64,000 nucleotides of DNA from an uncultured Rubripirellula sp. (GTDB lineage Bacteria > Planctomycetota > Planctomycetia > Pirellulales > Pirellulaceae). The stretch lies in contig CALJHC010000003.1 in the NCBI GenBank assembly GCA_938075415.1, forward strand, positions 124,001 through 188,000, written 5' to 3'. The translations under genes were made by a program, and so were the position numbers. This document shows positions 8,942 to 18,787 of the stretch, in pieces. The stretch's first letter is position 1. The number at the start of each line of letters is the position of its first letter. The notes under the pieces are model-generated. The model searched no databases. It saw nothing but the letters and a program-made list of their open reading frames with translations, and was not told the origin of the DNA.

Positions 8942-9441
8942 GTAAATTCTTTGACACCAAAGAAAACGACCTTCTGTTGATGATGAAACTCGTCCTGCAA
9001 CGATGCCTCCATAACCAAATGGTTACAACCAGATCATGCAGAGAGGAGTGCAATGGACATGACGAGATTATTACTTGGACCCAACAAGTCTTATTGAGAC
9101 ACCGCCAGCGGCAAGAGTGCCAGGTAAATCCACTTCCCTGATTTCAAATCCTTCAAGACTCAGCAAGCAGCTCGATGCTTTGCGAGACAATTTCTTGGGT
9201 GATACCAAATCCAAATCTAACCTACCTCTTCAGCAAGAAAGTGCACAAGAAACCATCTGACGAAATCGCCAAGAGCACGACCACCCCAACCAAAAGCACG
9301 GTGATTAACGCTTCAATCAACTTCCAAAGATGGAGACAAAAGAATACACGACATCTCCGAGGATTGATTCATTGCCACCGAGTACGACCGCAAAAACCCA
9401 GACTGAATGACGGTCCGCAATTCAAGGTTCCTAAAGTCGAA
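8942..9441. other. Intergenic region between convergent genes, nothing clear
   Basis: A 500-bp gap. Plus-strand ORFs at 9075-9260 and 9175-9522 look random. A minus-strand frame around 9230-9340 encodes a short hydrophobic stretch but has no proper start codon or ribosome-binding site. No terminator was found for the minus-strand gene ending at 9442. Confidence 0.4.
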
Positions 9442-10803
9442 TCAGGCAACCTGCGACTCATGGTGATGATCCCTACCGATGACCTGACTCGGAGACATTC
9501 GATGCAGCATATTCTTGATTGAAAACGGCGCGTTGATCGCGGGAGTTAATGACCCCCATCGGTTCATTGCATTGACCATTTCTTGCGACCCAAGTCGATC
9601 AAAAAAACTGGTCCATGAACGCCCCGGTGCGTACCCAAGGCCACCCCGCATGGCACAATCCAGATCCGCATTGGAACCAACAACACCCTCAAGTCTCGCC
9701 AATGCGGATTCAATCCACATTGGGACTGCCAAGAGATGCATCACGTCACGATCGGATAAATCAACGCGATCGGTGCAGTAATCCTGGACAAGTTTCGAAA
9801 CGACAGTCGAAAGCTGTTTTGACCTCGAACCGTCCAAATAATCATAGAATCCGCCACCACTGAAGCGACCACCGCGACTTTGCTTGATCAATGCCGGCAG
9901 CAAGGGAGCAGGATGAAGTCGTTTTGGATATGACTGCCAAAAGACTCGCCCCGCATCAAAGACAGTGCGAGTTCCGATCCAGTCCATCAGTTCAAGGGGT
10001 GATAGTGGCATGCCAAAACGTTTTGCCACTCGCTCAATTTTCTGCGGGGAAACTCCACGACACAGCAACATCATCGCTTCATTCAAATAGGGCGCAAGCA
10101 GACGGTTGACAATAAACCCGGGCGAATCACCAACAATGATTGGCGATTTCCCAAGACTCTTGACATGCCGAACCGCGCGCTCGACAACCCGCCGCTCAAC
10201 TCGGTCACCACATGCAACCTCAACCGCGTGACGAGAATGCACAGGCATGAAGAAATGCATGCCGCAAAGTCGATGAGGTGACTTCATCCCCTTCGCAATT
10301 TGATGAATCTGCAAATTGGATGTGTTGGTGTAAAAAATGGCTTGGTTGCCCAAAATCGATTCAGCTTTCTGGAAGAACGCCTGCTTTGATTCAAGCCGCT
10401 CAGAGATCGATTCCAGAACGATGAGATTCATTGATGAATCGATTGACCGACGCGCACCATGGAAGCGAACATGTGGTCCCAATGATGATATTTTCGAACC
10501 ACTTGAAGGATTGATCCACTCGCAAGAATCATCGCTGGCCTGACTGCCCCCGTGATGATGCCTTATCTCCCCAAGACTTTCCGCAGCGAGGCTTGCATTA
10601 AAACAACTCTCGGTACTTACCTCGAGATCTTTGGTCTGATCGATAGCCAACTCTAGTTGCTTGGTATCTTGGTCAACCAGCACCACCGACAGCCCGGCTT
10701 CAAGATGACTACGAAGGATTGCCCTGCCAACAACTCCAGCACCCACTAGCACGGTGCAAGCTTGCTTTTCAATCTTCCCTGCAGGCACTGTAGATTCCTT
10801 CAT
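9442..10803 (-). CDS. 3-hydroxyacyl-CoA dehydrogenase (FadB C-terminal-half type, no hydratase domain)
   Basis: A 453-residue cytoplasmic enzyme that oxidises 3-hydroxyacyl-CoA with NAD in beta-oxidation. The N-terminal dinucleotide motif is 'VLVGAGVVGRAI'; 'NTSNLQIHQIA' and 'GMHFFMPVHSRHAVEVA' hold the catalytic His and Glu; 'SPGFIVNRLLAPYLNEA' opens the C-terminal domain, which continues with a second helical repeat. It resembles the dehydrogenase half of FadB/FadJ without the enoyl-CoA hydratase part, and is longer than stand-alone dehydrogenases (~280 residues). ATG 10803 has TGAGG upstream; a TTG extension to 10839 is less likely. No other beta-oxidation gene is nearby. It follows the GT11 gene by 42 bp and is probably cotranscribed with it. 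Confidence 0.85.
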   Translation of the reverse strand: MKESTVPAGKIEKQACTVLVGAGVVGRAILRSHLEAGLSVVLVDQDTKQLELAIDQTKDLEVSTESCFNASLAAESLGEIRHHHGGSQASDDSCEWINPSSGSKISSLGPHVRFHGARRSIDSSMNLIVLESISERLESKQAFFQKAESILGNQAIFYTNTSNLQIHQIAKGMKSPHRLCGMHFFMPVHSRHAVEVACGDRVERRVVERAVRHVKSLGKSPIIVGDSPGFIVNRLLAPYLNEAMMLLCRGVSPQKIERVAKRFGMPLSPLELMDWIGTRTVFDAGRVFWQSYPKRLHPAPLLPALIKQSRGGRFSGGGFYDYLDGSRSKQLSTVVSKLVQDYCTDRVDLSDRDVMHLLAVPMWIESALARLEGVVGSNADLDCAMRGGLGYAPGRSWTSFFDRLGSQEMVNAMNRWGSLTPAINAPFSIKNMLHRMSPSQVIGRDHHHESQVA

Positions 10804-10845
10804 CAAAGCCTCAACACCATCCTGTTGCGAATCAAACAAAAACCA

Positions 10846-11730
10846 TCACGCTGCCAAACCACTTCGACCCTGAAGTTTTTCACCGAAATCCGGCGACTCT
10901 TCCATGGAGTCGATCGAATAAAGTGGCACGTTTCCGTAGAAGGAAGCCCATCCGGTAAAGGTACTTGGCGGACCCACCAGCAAATCCACTCCGGCAAATG
11001 AATAAAGATCTTCGATCACCCCGCCTGCGCCGCAGCAAACAGAGAGTCCCGGGAAATCTGTCTCGTCAAATGTTCCATTCCCGCAAACTAGAAATCTCAC
11101 ACGCTTTGGAGATAATTGACGGGCGATTTCGTGCATGAGTTCCGCGTATTGGCTCGTGGAAAAAAAATACTTTCCATTCATGAAATTAGCGTAGTCTCCT
11201 TGCCGCAAATGGATGCCGACCACGACGTCGGCGCCTTCTCGAATTGAAGTCAGCGTCGAATCAACAATCCGCTGGTGTTGCTCGCTGATCGCAAAATGTT
11301 CAAGGATCTTTTCTCGGTGCTTCTTGAAAAGGCGTTCGCTTCGAAACAACCACCCTTGAACAAGCACGTGCTTACTCCAAACCAATGAAGCGAACTCGTC
11401 GCTGCCTAAATCACACGATTGCCTTGAACCGGCAAGTCGCACCACTTCAACCTTTCGATTGCTGCCACCAAGAATCCCCAAACCCCGAGCAGTCAGGGAT
11501 GTTATCCGCGCCGTCGCCTCACGCGTGAATTGCGAGGGCTCACCTGAAATGCTTTCTCCACGCGGATACTGACACCAAATGTCCCCTTTGGTTGCAGGAA
11601 ACAAATCGGCGTAATCTGAGAAACATGGGTTAACTAACGGCACACCATATTCCTCCGCCGCCGCTATCAAATGCCCATAAAGGAACAACCGATTACCCAG
11701 CTGCCCAAACTTTTTCGCAATCACGATCAT
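10846..11730 (-). CDS. Glycosyltransferase family 11 (alpha-1,2-fucosyltransferase-like)
   Basis: A 294-residue GT11-like enzyme, probably transferring fucose from GDP-fucose to a surface glycan. It opens with 'MIVIAKKFGQLGNRLFLYGH', the family's first beta-strand and G-Q-L-G-N-R-L motif, and has 'VVGIHLRQGDYANF', the H-x-R-x-G-D-Y GDP-fucose-binding signature, then 'VCGNGTFDETDFP' and 'LLVGPPSTFTGWASFYG' near the C-terminus. The frame is open to a TTG at 11934, adding 68 residues, but the GT11 core begins exactly at ATG 11730 and the resulting length is normal, so I use that start. No transporter or other glycan gene sits beside it, only the dehydrogenase gene 42 bp downstream. Confidence 0.75.
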   Translation of the reverse strand: MIVIAKKFGQLGNRLFLYGHLIAAAEEYGVPLVNPCFSDYADLFPATKGDIWCQYPRGESISGEPSQFTREATARITSLTARGLGILGGSNRKVEVVRLAGSRQSCDLGSDEFASLVWSKHVLVQGWLFRSERLFKKHREKILEHFAISEQHQRIVDSTLTSIREGADVVVGIHLRQGDYANFMNGKYFFSTSQYAELMHEIARQLSPKRVRFLVCGNGTFDETDFPGLSVCCGAGGVIEDLYSFAGVDLLVGPPSTFTGWASFYGNVPLYSIDSMEESPDFGEKLQGRSGLAA

Positions 11731-12614
11731 TGATGAAATTCCATTTCCATGCTCACCTAAATTCCATCGATTCTTTCTTTCATTCCAGCCCAATTTTCGC
11801 CCATGCCAAACAGCACGATGAAGGACTCGATTTGACATTCGCAGGGCATCAAAAAAGATGCTCGGCAACAACAAAATGCTCGGGAAGCGATCTTGGCGAA
11901 CCCAAAAACTAAAGCGATTGGCGTCATCCAACAAGATCGTTTTGACTCGACCCCCAGTCCGACCCTCTCCGCCGCCATGACCTCAACAAGCTCCCGCCCC
12001 CTCCATGGATGCTAGAAAAGTTGCGAGTCAGGTCAGACATGGAACCAACTGTGCTCAGCGAAAACCCTGAGCAACTGCCCAGCTCCCTCGCTTTTGAAGG
12101 ATTCATCCTGGAACAAAAAGTCGTTTTCATCTGCAAAGATGCTGCCAATGGCGATTTACAACATCATCAATCCTCGGTGATCAAAAGCCGTTGCCTGTGT
12201 CGCAACCCGTATGAAATAGCCAGCGAATTCGACTTGCTAGCAATAATCTTGCCATCTGGTTCGTTGAGAAAAGTGTCAAGGCAGATCAACACGGGGGATG
12301 AGCCATTTTGTGCGAAGCTGTTAAACTGATAGCAAAGCGGTGGTTCACGGTTTCAGCTGCCGGCTCGCTTTGACGCGATCATCATCCTCCAAAGCATCCG
12401 TGGGTTGCTTGAGGGTGCCGCCGAAATGCTCATTCGACAATGGTGAATCGGGCTTGGCGGTGAGCCAAGCCGTCAAAGCATCATCACGACGACAGACACG
12501 GACAGGCCTCTCACTTCATCAAGATGCTCAACGGGACCGGCTCAGCTCCAGCGTCATCACCTCTTATCAATTCAGCAACTTCCTTCGATCATCTTCCTAC
12601 CGGACAAAGCTAGC
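11731..12614. other. Intergenic region between divergent genes, no gene recognised
   Basis: Up to 884 bp, depending on the start of the GT11 gene (whose frame is open to 11934). Plus-strand ORFs at 12009-12329 and 12340-12618 have no recognisable motif or ribosome-binding site. The region should carry promoters for both the GT11 gene and argC. Confidence 0.4.
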
Positions 12615-13625
12615 ATGAGTCAGATTCGCGTCGGAATTGTGGGAGCAACGGGCTACACCGCCCTCGAGTTGGCTCGTCTTTTGATTCAGCACCCGCATGC
12701 TACGGTGGTTGCGGCCACAAGTCGTGGCGATTCAGGTAAGCAACTCGCCGAAGTTCACCCATCACTTGCTGGCCGAATCGATCTTGAAATCACGCAACTC
12801 GACGCGAAACGACTGGCAGGGGAGTGCGATGTGGTCATGTGCTGCTTACCACATGGCGCGTCGGCCCAAACGGTCAGGCAGTTAATCGAATGCGGCACGA
12901 GAGTGATCGACTTTAGCGCGGATTTCCGTCTCTCCAGTCTCGAAGTTTATGAATCTTGGTACTCGGTGAAGCATCCGTGGCCTGAACGTGTTGGATCGGT
13001 TGCCTACGGGATGCCTGAATTTTTTGCTGATGCGATTCAAAATGCGGACATCGTGGCTAACCCGGGCTGTTACCCGACCTCGGCGATCCTTCCCATTGCG
13101 CCTTTAATTGAGGCAGGTTTGATCGAATCCTCGGATATTATTATCGACAGCAAGAGCGGCGTGAGTGGTGCGGGAAGAAGTGCAAAAGTTGCGACACTTT
13201 TTTGCGAAACGAACGAATCGATCGCCGCCTACGCCGTTGGCTCTCATCGACACCAACCTGAAATTGATGACCTGGTACAGCGAATTGGTGGAAAAGAGAT
13301 AGCAAGCCTTTTCACTCCCCATTTGACACCGATGGATCGTGGCATTCTTTCAACAATTTATGTGCGCACCGAAGAAGACGAATCGACACTCATGGATTGC
13401 TGGAAAGACAAGTACAAGAATTCAGCATTTGTTCGAGCGGTCGATCACCTACCAGCAACCAAACACGTCTCGGGAACAAACCATGTTCAAATGACTGCCA
13501 GGAAGATGGATTCCCGAGCAATCTTGGTCTGCGCAATCGACAACCTCGCCAAGGGAGCCAGTGGTGCTGCCATCCAAAACCTTAATGTGATGTTTAACCT
13601 GCCGGAGATCACCGGATTGGCTTAG
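12615..13625 (+). CDS. argC: N-acetyl-gamma-glutamyl-phosphate reductase
   Basis: A 336-residue cytoplasmic enzyme reducing N-acetylglutamyl phosphate to the semialdehyde with NADPH, the third step of arginine synthesis. Features: 'VGIVGATGYTALELARLL' NADP-binding start, 'DVVMCCLPHGAS', 'VIDFSADFRL', the catalytic cysteine in 'NPGCYPTSAILP' near residue 151, 'SKSGVSGAGR', and 'HRHQPEI' with the conserved histidine. The length is typical. ATG 12615 begins at the usual N-terminus. No other arg gene is adjacent, so arginine genes are dispersed, as is common in planctomycetes. Confidence 0.96.
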   Translation: MSQIRVGIVGATGYTALELARLLIQHPHATVVAATSRGDSGKQLAEVHPSLAGRIDLEITQLDAKRLAGECDVVMCCLPHGASAQTVRQLIECGTRVIDFSADFRLSSLEVYESWYSVKHPWPERVGSVAYGMPEFFADAIQNADIVANPGCYPTSAILPIAPLIEAGLIESSDIIIDSKSGVSGAGRSAKVATLFCETNESIAAYAVGSHRHQPEIDDLVQRIGGKEIASLFTPHLTPMDRGILSTIYVRTEEDESTLMDCWKDKYKNSAFVRAVDHLPATKHVSGTNHVQMTARKMDSRAILVCAIDNLAKGASGAAIQNLNVMFNLPEITGLA

Positions 13626-13831
13626 GCCTCCATGCAGCGAGATCGCTCAGCCATCGTGATCGCCTAAGACACCCTTTATTGAGTCTGAATCAATCTAACT
13701 AATTTAGTGATGATGGTGAAAGCACTTTTCAATCAACCGAACTGCCACTTCCTTGGTTCGGCTAGACTGAGGGACTTATCCTAAGACATTTTTTGTCAGT
13801 TCGTTCGAATTTATATACTTGAAGAGACCCT

Positions 13832-14881
13832 ATGCCGTCCCAAAATCCATCTGATCCGGAATCTGCTCAAAACAGTGAAAACGAGAGCAGAAAATCGGAT
13901 TCAGGGCCTTCACCCATGAGTGAAGCATTTATTTACCCTGAAAATCAAGAGGCTGCCCACCTCACTCGCAGCGACAGGAATCTTCGCTGGTGGACACCGG
14001 TAGCCATGGTGGGAATATCACTCATCTCATTTATCTTCATGAGCGGCGTGATGGCTGTGGCCGCGGTTTGGGTTGTCAAAGGCAGTCTTTCGGTGGAGAT
14101 GCTTTCAGACCCGAGCACCATGACGGAGGTTTCAGGATCGCGACTCGGCCTTTTTCTAGTCGTTGTTCCTCCTCAAATCGCCTTGGTATTACCTAGCCTG
14201 ATTGCCGCAGTGCTTTCACCGGTTCCTTTTCGTGAACGACTCGGATTGGTTCGGGGGAACTGGCCGCTTTGGAGTTGGCTCGGGATCGCGGCGGCAACTC
14301 CGCTGATTGGATTCCTCTCTGGCTTGGGTGTGGGTCTCTTCCTCGAGGAGAGTGAAACGTTGAAAGAAATGAGCAATCTTTTTCGAGCTCATGGTAAATC
14401 TGGATTCTTTATTCCTCTGGCATTGATGATCGGCGCAACACCGGCGTTTTGCGAGGAGCTGTTATTTCGCGGTTACATCCAACAACGATTGACTCGCTCA
14501 TTCCGTCCTATGCGAGGGATCCTAATTGCTTCGACTCTATTTGCGGCATTTCATATCGATTTTGTCCACGTCGTTGCGGTATTTCCATTGGGAGTCTTTC
14601 TAGGATGGGTTACGTGGCGAACCGGATCCATTGTCCCCGCGATGCTAGGTCACTTTGTGAACAACTTCATCAGCGTCATCGGAATCGTGGTTTCACCCGA
14701 AGAAAATACCGATACACTTGGTGCACCCGGTTTATCTTTAAGCCTGACGGTTATTGCATTCGGCTTCGTCGGAATCGCATTGATCATGGTCGCTGCCAGC
14801 CAAGATCGCTTGAGATCTTCTGACATCGATCCACAAGAACAAGGCTTCACCGAGACTTCCCCTTCCGATGACGCTTCATAA
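13832..14881 (+). CDS. CPBP family intramembrane glutamic endopeptidase
   Basis: A 349-residue inner-membrane protein with about eight hydrophobic segments after a ~50-residue polar N-terminus. The CPBP/Abi (CAAX protease-like) motifs are present: motif 1 'FCEELLFRGYIQQRL' (E-E-x-x-x-R, near residue 207), motif 2 with 'FAAFHIDFVHVV' (F-x-x-x-H), and a late 'AMLGHFVNNFIS' with the conserved His/Asn. These residues form the glutamate protease centre, so it looks catalytically intact. Substrate unknown. It ends 15 bp before the large VWA membrane protein and is likely cotranscribed with it, suggesting a shared role at the membrane. Confidence 0.87.
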   Translation: MPSQNPSDPESAQNSENESRKSDSGPSPMSEAFIYPENQEAAHLTRSDRNLRWWTPVAMVGISLISFIFMSGVMAVAAVWVVKGSLSVEMLSDPSTMTEVSGSRLGLFLVVVPPQIALVLPSLIAAVLSPVPFRERLGLVRGNWPLWSWLGIAAATPLIGFLSGLGVGLFLEESETLKEMSNLFRAHGKSGFFIPLALMIGATPAFCEELLFRGYIQQRLTRSFRPMRGILIASTLFAAFHIDFVHVVAVFPLGVFLGWVTWRTGSIVPAMLGHFVNNFISVIGIVVSPEENTDTLGAPGLSLSLTVIAFGFVGIALIMVAASQDRLRSSDIDPQEQGFTETSPSDDAS

Positions 14882-14896
14882 ACCCGTTGGAGCGAG

Positions 14897-17800
14897 ATGT
14901 TTGGATTACGGCTAGGATTCGACCATCCAGGTTATTTGTGGCTTCTGATAGCTCTGCCGCTTCTTTGGTGGATTGGCTATCGATCCCTCGCATCACTGGG
15001 AACCGTTCGCCAGCTTGCTGCGTTATCACTGCGCAGCTTGATTTGGACAGTGATTGTGCTCGCGATTTCGGGTGTGCAGTGGGTCTGGACCCACGACCGT
15101 CTCACGGTGATGTACTTATTGGATCAATCCGAAAGCATTCCTGTGCTGAAACGCCAGGCAATGTTGACCTATGTGATTCAGTCAGTCCGAGAGCATCGTG
15201 ACCAAACTCGTGAGGATCGAGCAGGAATCATTGTTTTTGGTCGAGAAGCCGCGATCGAGATCCCACCCTTTGACGATGACATCCCGGAATTGCGCCAGCT
15301 TGAGAGCCTTCAAGATGGCAACGACGCAACCAACCTGGAATCGGCGTTGAATCTAGCACAGGCATCCATGCCGGAGGACACAGCCCGTCGTGTCGTCATT
15401 GTGACCGATGGCAATGAAAACCTGGGCCGCGCGTCGAAACTAGCATCCCAACTCGGTAACGCGGGAATCGGAATCGATGTCGTTCCCGTTTTACTCAACG
15501 CCACGAGTGAAGTGCTTGTTGAAAAAATTGATCTTCCCGACAACATTCGAAAGGGCCAACCCTTCGAAGCCCGCGTCGTCATCAGTAATTACAGCGACGC
15601 CGATTCCTCAGACGCAGTCACCGGCAAACTGCGAGTCAAGCAGAAAGTTAGTGGTGAAGAAACCTTGCTGCTTGAGGAAGCCATCACGTTATCACCCGGA
15701 AAAAATATTTTTCCTCTGCGATATCAGATTGAGCAGCCCGCCGCTTACATCTACGACGCAGAGTTTATTCCCGACAGTCAAAATGATGACGCGATTCGTC
15801 AAAATAACTCGGCAACCGCCTACACCTATGTTAGCGGTAAAGGTCGAGTCTTGTTGATCGAGGAGAAATCAAAGCTGGGTGACTTTGACCTGCTTACTGA
15901 ATCACTTCGCAATGCCAACATTGAGGTGGTGAAACAGGCGAGTGATCAACTGTACGGAACGCTTGCTGAACTGCAGGCCTACGATGCAGTCATTCTCGCC
16001 GGTGTTCCCAGAGTCTCTGGTGAACAAACCGGTCAAATCACCTCATTCTCGGACGCCCAAATTGATATCCTTGTCGCCAACACTCAACAACTGGGCGCTG
16101 GCTTGCTAATGATTGGCGGTCCCGAGGCATTCGGAGCTGGTGGCTGGACGGGCACACAGCTTGAAAAAGCGATGCCGGTTGATTTCAAGGTAAAGAATTC
16201 GAAAGTCAGGGCAACTGGCGCTCTCGCACTGATCATGCATGCCAGTGAAATGCCAGAGGGAAATTACTGGCAAAAAGTGATCGCAAAAGCCGCGGTCGAG
16301 CAACTTGGACCAAGTGACTACGGAGGCGTCCTGCATTGGGCGATGGGAGGCGACGCTTGGCTGTGGGGAGGATCAGACCTTCACAAAGGAATGCTGGAGG
16401 TGGGTCCAAATCGCAAGTCGATGCTTGCGAGGATCAATCGAATGACCCCGGGTGACATGCCACAATTTGATCCGGCGATGCGAATGGCCGTCGCCGGCCT
16501 CGCTCGGACTCCCGCAGCAGTAAAGCACTGCATCATCATCAGTGATGGCGATCCAAGCCCACCCGCTCCATCAACGATTCAGTCCTTCATCAACAACAAC
16601 ATTACCATCAGCACCGTGGCGGTTGAATCACATGGATTGACCGACAGCCAACGGCTTCGTGACATTGCTCAGGCCACAGGAGGAAAATATTACTCCGTAT
16701 CCAGCGGCCGTGCGTTGCCGAAAATTTATCAGCGAGAGGCAAGACGCGTTTCGAGACCGCTTGTGTACGAACCCCAGGGTGGAACGGTCCCGCAAATCAT
16801 TTTCCCCCATGCATCGATGGAGGGAATCCCTCGAGACCTGCCACCGATCTCTGGATTTGTACTGACCCAAACGAAAGAAAATCCACTTTCACAAGTGATT
16901 GTTCAGTCGCCCAAGCCTGACTCACCAGAGAATGCAACGATTGCGGCTGCTTGGACCTATGGGCTCGGCCGAACCGCTGTGGTCACCACAGACGCCGGTG
17001 CACGCTGGGCATCGAACTGGACGGAATGGGAAGGTTACGAGAAATTTTACAGTCAACTTGTCAGATGGTTGATGAGGCCCACTGGTGACAATCGCCAATT
17101 CAGCATTGCATCGCAAGTTCGCGACGATGAGGTAAAAATTGTTGTCAACGCCCTGTCAGATGATGATACCTTTCTGAACTTTCTGGACATGCAGGCATCT
17201 GCGATTGCTCCTGACCTTGAACCGCTTCCGCTTCGCATGCGGCAAGCCGCTCCCGGTCGATATGTTGGATCCTTTAAGGTGGAAAAAACAGGAAGTTACT
17301 TCGTCAATGTCCTGCCCGGGGCAGGAGCCTCGCCCGTCAGCACCGGCGTCACCGTTCCCTACAGTGATGAATACCGCGTGCGACAATCCAACTTATCTCT
17401 CATCGACTCACTCGCTTCTCAGATCCCATTGGGTGGGCAAACCGGTCAAGTGTTTCCAAAGCTCGACATGGCTCCGTCTGACGAATTACTCTCGGCAAAC
17501 GCCTTCCGAAGTGGGCTCGCTCCGGCCCGCAGCATCCGTGATGCCTGGCCTTGGTTTGTCCTCTTCGCCTCCAGCGTTTTCTTATTAGATGTGTTTGTAA
17601 GACGTGTGGCAATTCGATCCCAATGGCTAAGCAATCTACTGTTTCGCAATAAGTTAGGCGACGAGCAAAACAGCGTTTCGACAAGGCTCGATGCTTTGAG
17701 AAAGAACAAAGAAAACATAGAAAGAGCGAGAGATCGACTGCGTACCGAGGTTCGGTTTGACACAGATCAATCTGAAACAGCAGACAATTTCTCGACGACA

Positions 17801-17926
17801 ACGGACACTTCACCCCCCCAAACCACCAGTAACGAACGCTCCATTGATTCAAAAACAACTTCGCAAGACAAAACCAACTACACCGAGCGATTACTAGAGG
17901 CGAAGCGTCGCGCCCGAAAAAAATAA
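14897..17926 (+). CDS. Large VWA-domain membrane protein with glutamine amidotransferase-like segment
   Basis: A 1009-residue inner-membrane protein. Two N-terminal membrane segments (~12-28 and ~44-64) are followed by a VWA domain with the metal-binding motif 'LLDQSES' (Asp76) and 'VVIVTDGNEN' (~166-175). After a beta-rich linker comes a class I glutamine amidotransferase-like fold near 310-430 ('YDAVILAGVPRV', 'GLLMIGGPEAFGAGG') lacking a nucleophile Cys, then a second VWA-like part ('CIIISDGDPSPP'). A single C-terminal membrane segment near 882-900 precedes a charged, coiled tail. The topology places the domains outside the cytoplasm. Such proteins occur widely in planctomycetes with unknown function. 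GGAG precedes the ATG. It pairs with the upstream CPBP protease. Confidence 0.82.
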   Translation: MFGLRLGFDHPGYLWLLIALPLLWWIGYRSLASLGTVRQLAALSLRSLIWTVIVLAISGVQWVWTHDRLTVMYLLDQSESIPVLKRQAMLTYVIQSVREHRDQTREDRAGIIVFGREAAIEIPPFDDDIPELRQLESLQDGNDATNLESALNLAQASMPEDTARRVVIVTDGNENLGRASKLASQLGNAGIGIDVVPVLLNATSEVLVEKIDLPDNIRKGQPFEARVVISNYSDADSSDAVTGKLRVKQKVSGEETLLLEEAITLSPGKNIFPLRYQIEQPAAYIYDAEFIPDSQNDDAIRQNNSATAYTYVSGKGRVLLIEEKSKLGDFDLLTESLRNANIEVVKQASDQLYGTLAELQAYDAVILAGVPRVSGEQTGQITSFSDAQIDILVANTQQLGAGLLMIGGPEAFGAGGWTGTQLEKAMPVDFKVKNSKVRATGALALIMHASEMPEGNYWQKVIAKAAVEQLGPSDYGGVLHWAMGGDAWLWGGSDLHKGMLEVGPNRKSMLARINRMTPGDMPQFDPAMRMAVAGLARTPAAVKHCIIISDGDPSPPAPSTIQSFINNNITISTVAVESHGLTDSQRLRDIAQATGGKYYSVSSGRALPKIYQREARRVSRPLVYEPQGGTVPQIIFPHASMEGIPRDLPPISGFVLTQTKENPLSQVIVQSPKPDSPENATIAAAWTYGLGRTAVVTTDAGARWASNWTEWEGYEKFYSQLVRWLMRPTGDNRQFSIASQVRDDEVKIVVNALSDDDTFLNFLDMQASAIAPDLEPLPLRMRQAAPGRYVGSFKVEKTGSYFVNVLPGAGASPVSTGVTVPYSDEYRVRQSNLSLIDSLASQIPLGGQTGQVFPKLDMAPSDELLSANAFRSGLAPARSIRDAWPWFVLFASSVFLLDVFVRRVAIRSQWLSNLLFRNKLGDEQNSVSTRLDALRKNKENIERARDRLRTEVRFDTDQSETADNFSTTTDTSPPQTTSNERSIDSKTTSQDKTNYTERLLEAKRRARKK

Positions 17927-18787
17927 GGTTTGCAGCTCAGGATTTCCTTGAAAAGTAACTCATCCTAAAACCAATCGATGGCAGTTGATCGATGCATCTG
18001 GGTTGGTGGTTGAACAGACGCATCTGGGTGCCAAGACCGGAACGACCTTCTCCACCTTCTTTTCAATCAATATTTTCCCGAGCTCATGCAACAACAAAAA
18101 CGTCACCCCGAATCGTCTGCAACGCCCTAAATCAAACTCACTCCCTTGGTTTGATGATTTGGGTTGATGATTAAGAGTTTCACTCAAAAGCGATTCCGGG
18201 CAGGCTGGTATCACGGATTGACAGAAGACACCCGCGAGTGTTCTCAGCCCTCTAATCAATGCCACCATCGACATTCTTTATCGATTCAATGGATGACGGT
18301 CTCTCGGCAAGTCTGCTACCAAAATCGACGCTAACTCGGCGAAAAGTCAAAAGTTGTCGGTGAACCGATCCACCAATAACGATATTCCTGGTGACGTTGC
18401 AGAGGTAAAGTCTCGCCATTACATCGGGGCTCATGAATCGATAAGAAAATTGATTGATTCCGTTGGTGTCAATTTTACGCAATGTACGTCTTCAAAACGG
18501 GAACGAGAGCTTACTTCATGCTTTCTTAATATTTCAGCAGATTCGGGGTGACGATCTCCATTGTGTGAGTGTGGTATTAACCGAAACCATCAATTTCGAA
18601 CCGTTTCAAACTACCCGAGCCAACCAACTCGCTTCTCGACCGCCTTGACGAGTTGTCGAGAACCGTTGAAAAGTTCTCAAGCAGTTTGCCGTTAAGCAAT
18701 CAGTTTGCCGTTAGGCATCGCACTCGCACGAATCGCTGTCACAGGAAGTGGTCAGCCATAACATCATCCAACAAGGAAGTTGCGAAA
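17927..18787. other. Intergenic region upstream of porin, no gene recognised
   Basis: About 860 bp. Small ORFs on both strands look random. Near the end, a 17-19-bp unit beginning CAGTTTGCCGTTA is duplicated in tandem (18682-18717). The long leader of the porin gene probably lies here; the frame of that gene is open back to 18653, but the signal peptide begins at 18788. Confidence 0.4.
18682..18717. repeat. 19-bp tandem duplication upstream of porin
   Basis: CAGTTTGCCGTTAAGCAAT (18682-18700) is directly followed by CAGTTTGCCGTTAGGCA (18701-18717), a copy with one substitution. It lies about 70 bp before the porin start, so it falls in the untranslated leader or promoter region. Confidence 0.8.

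Noticed and set aside
9230..9345. Short hydrophobic minus-strand frame in the 8942-9441 gap
   Set aside because: About 45 codons with a membrane-like stretch, but no ATG/GTG at a sensible place and no ribosome-binding site.
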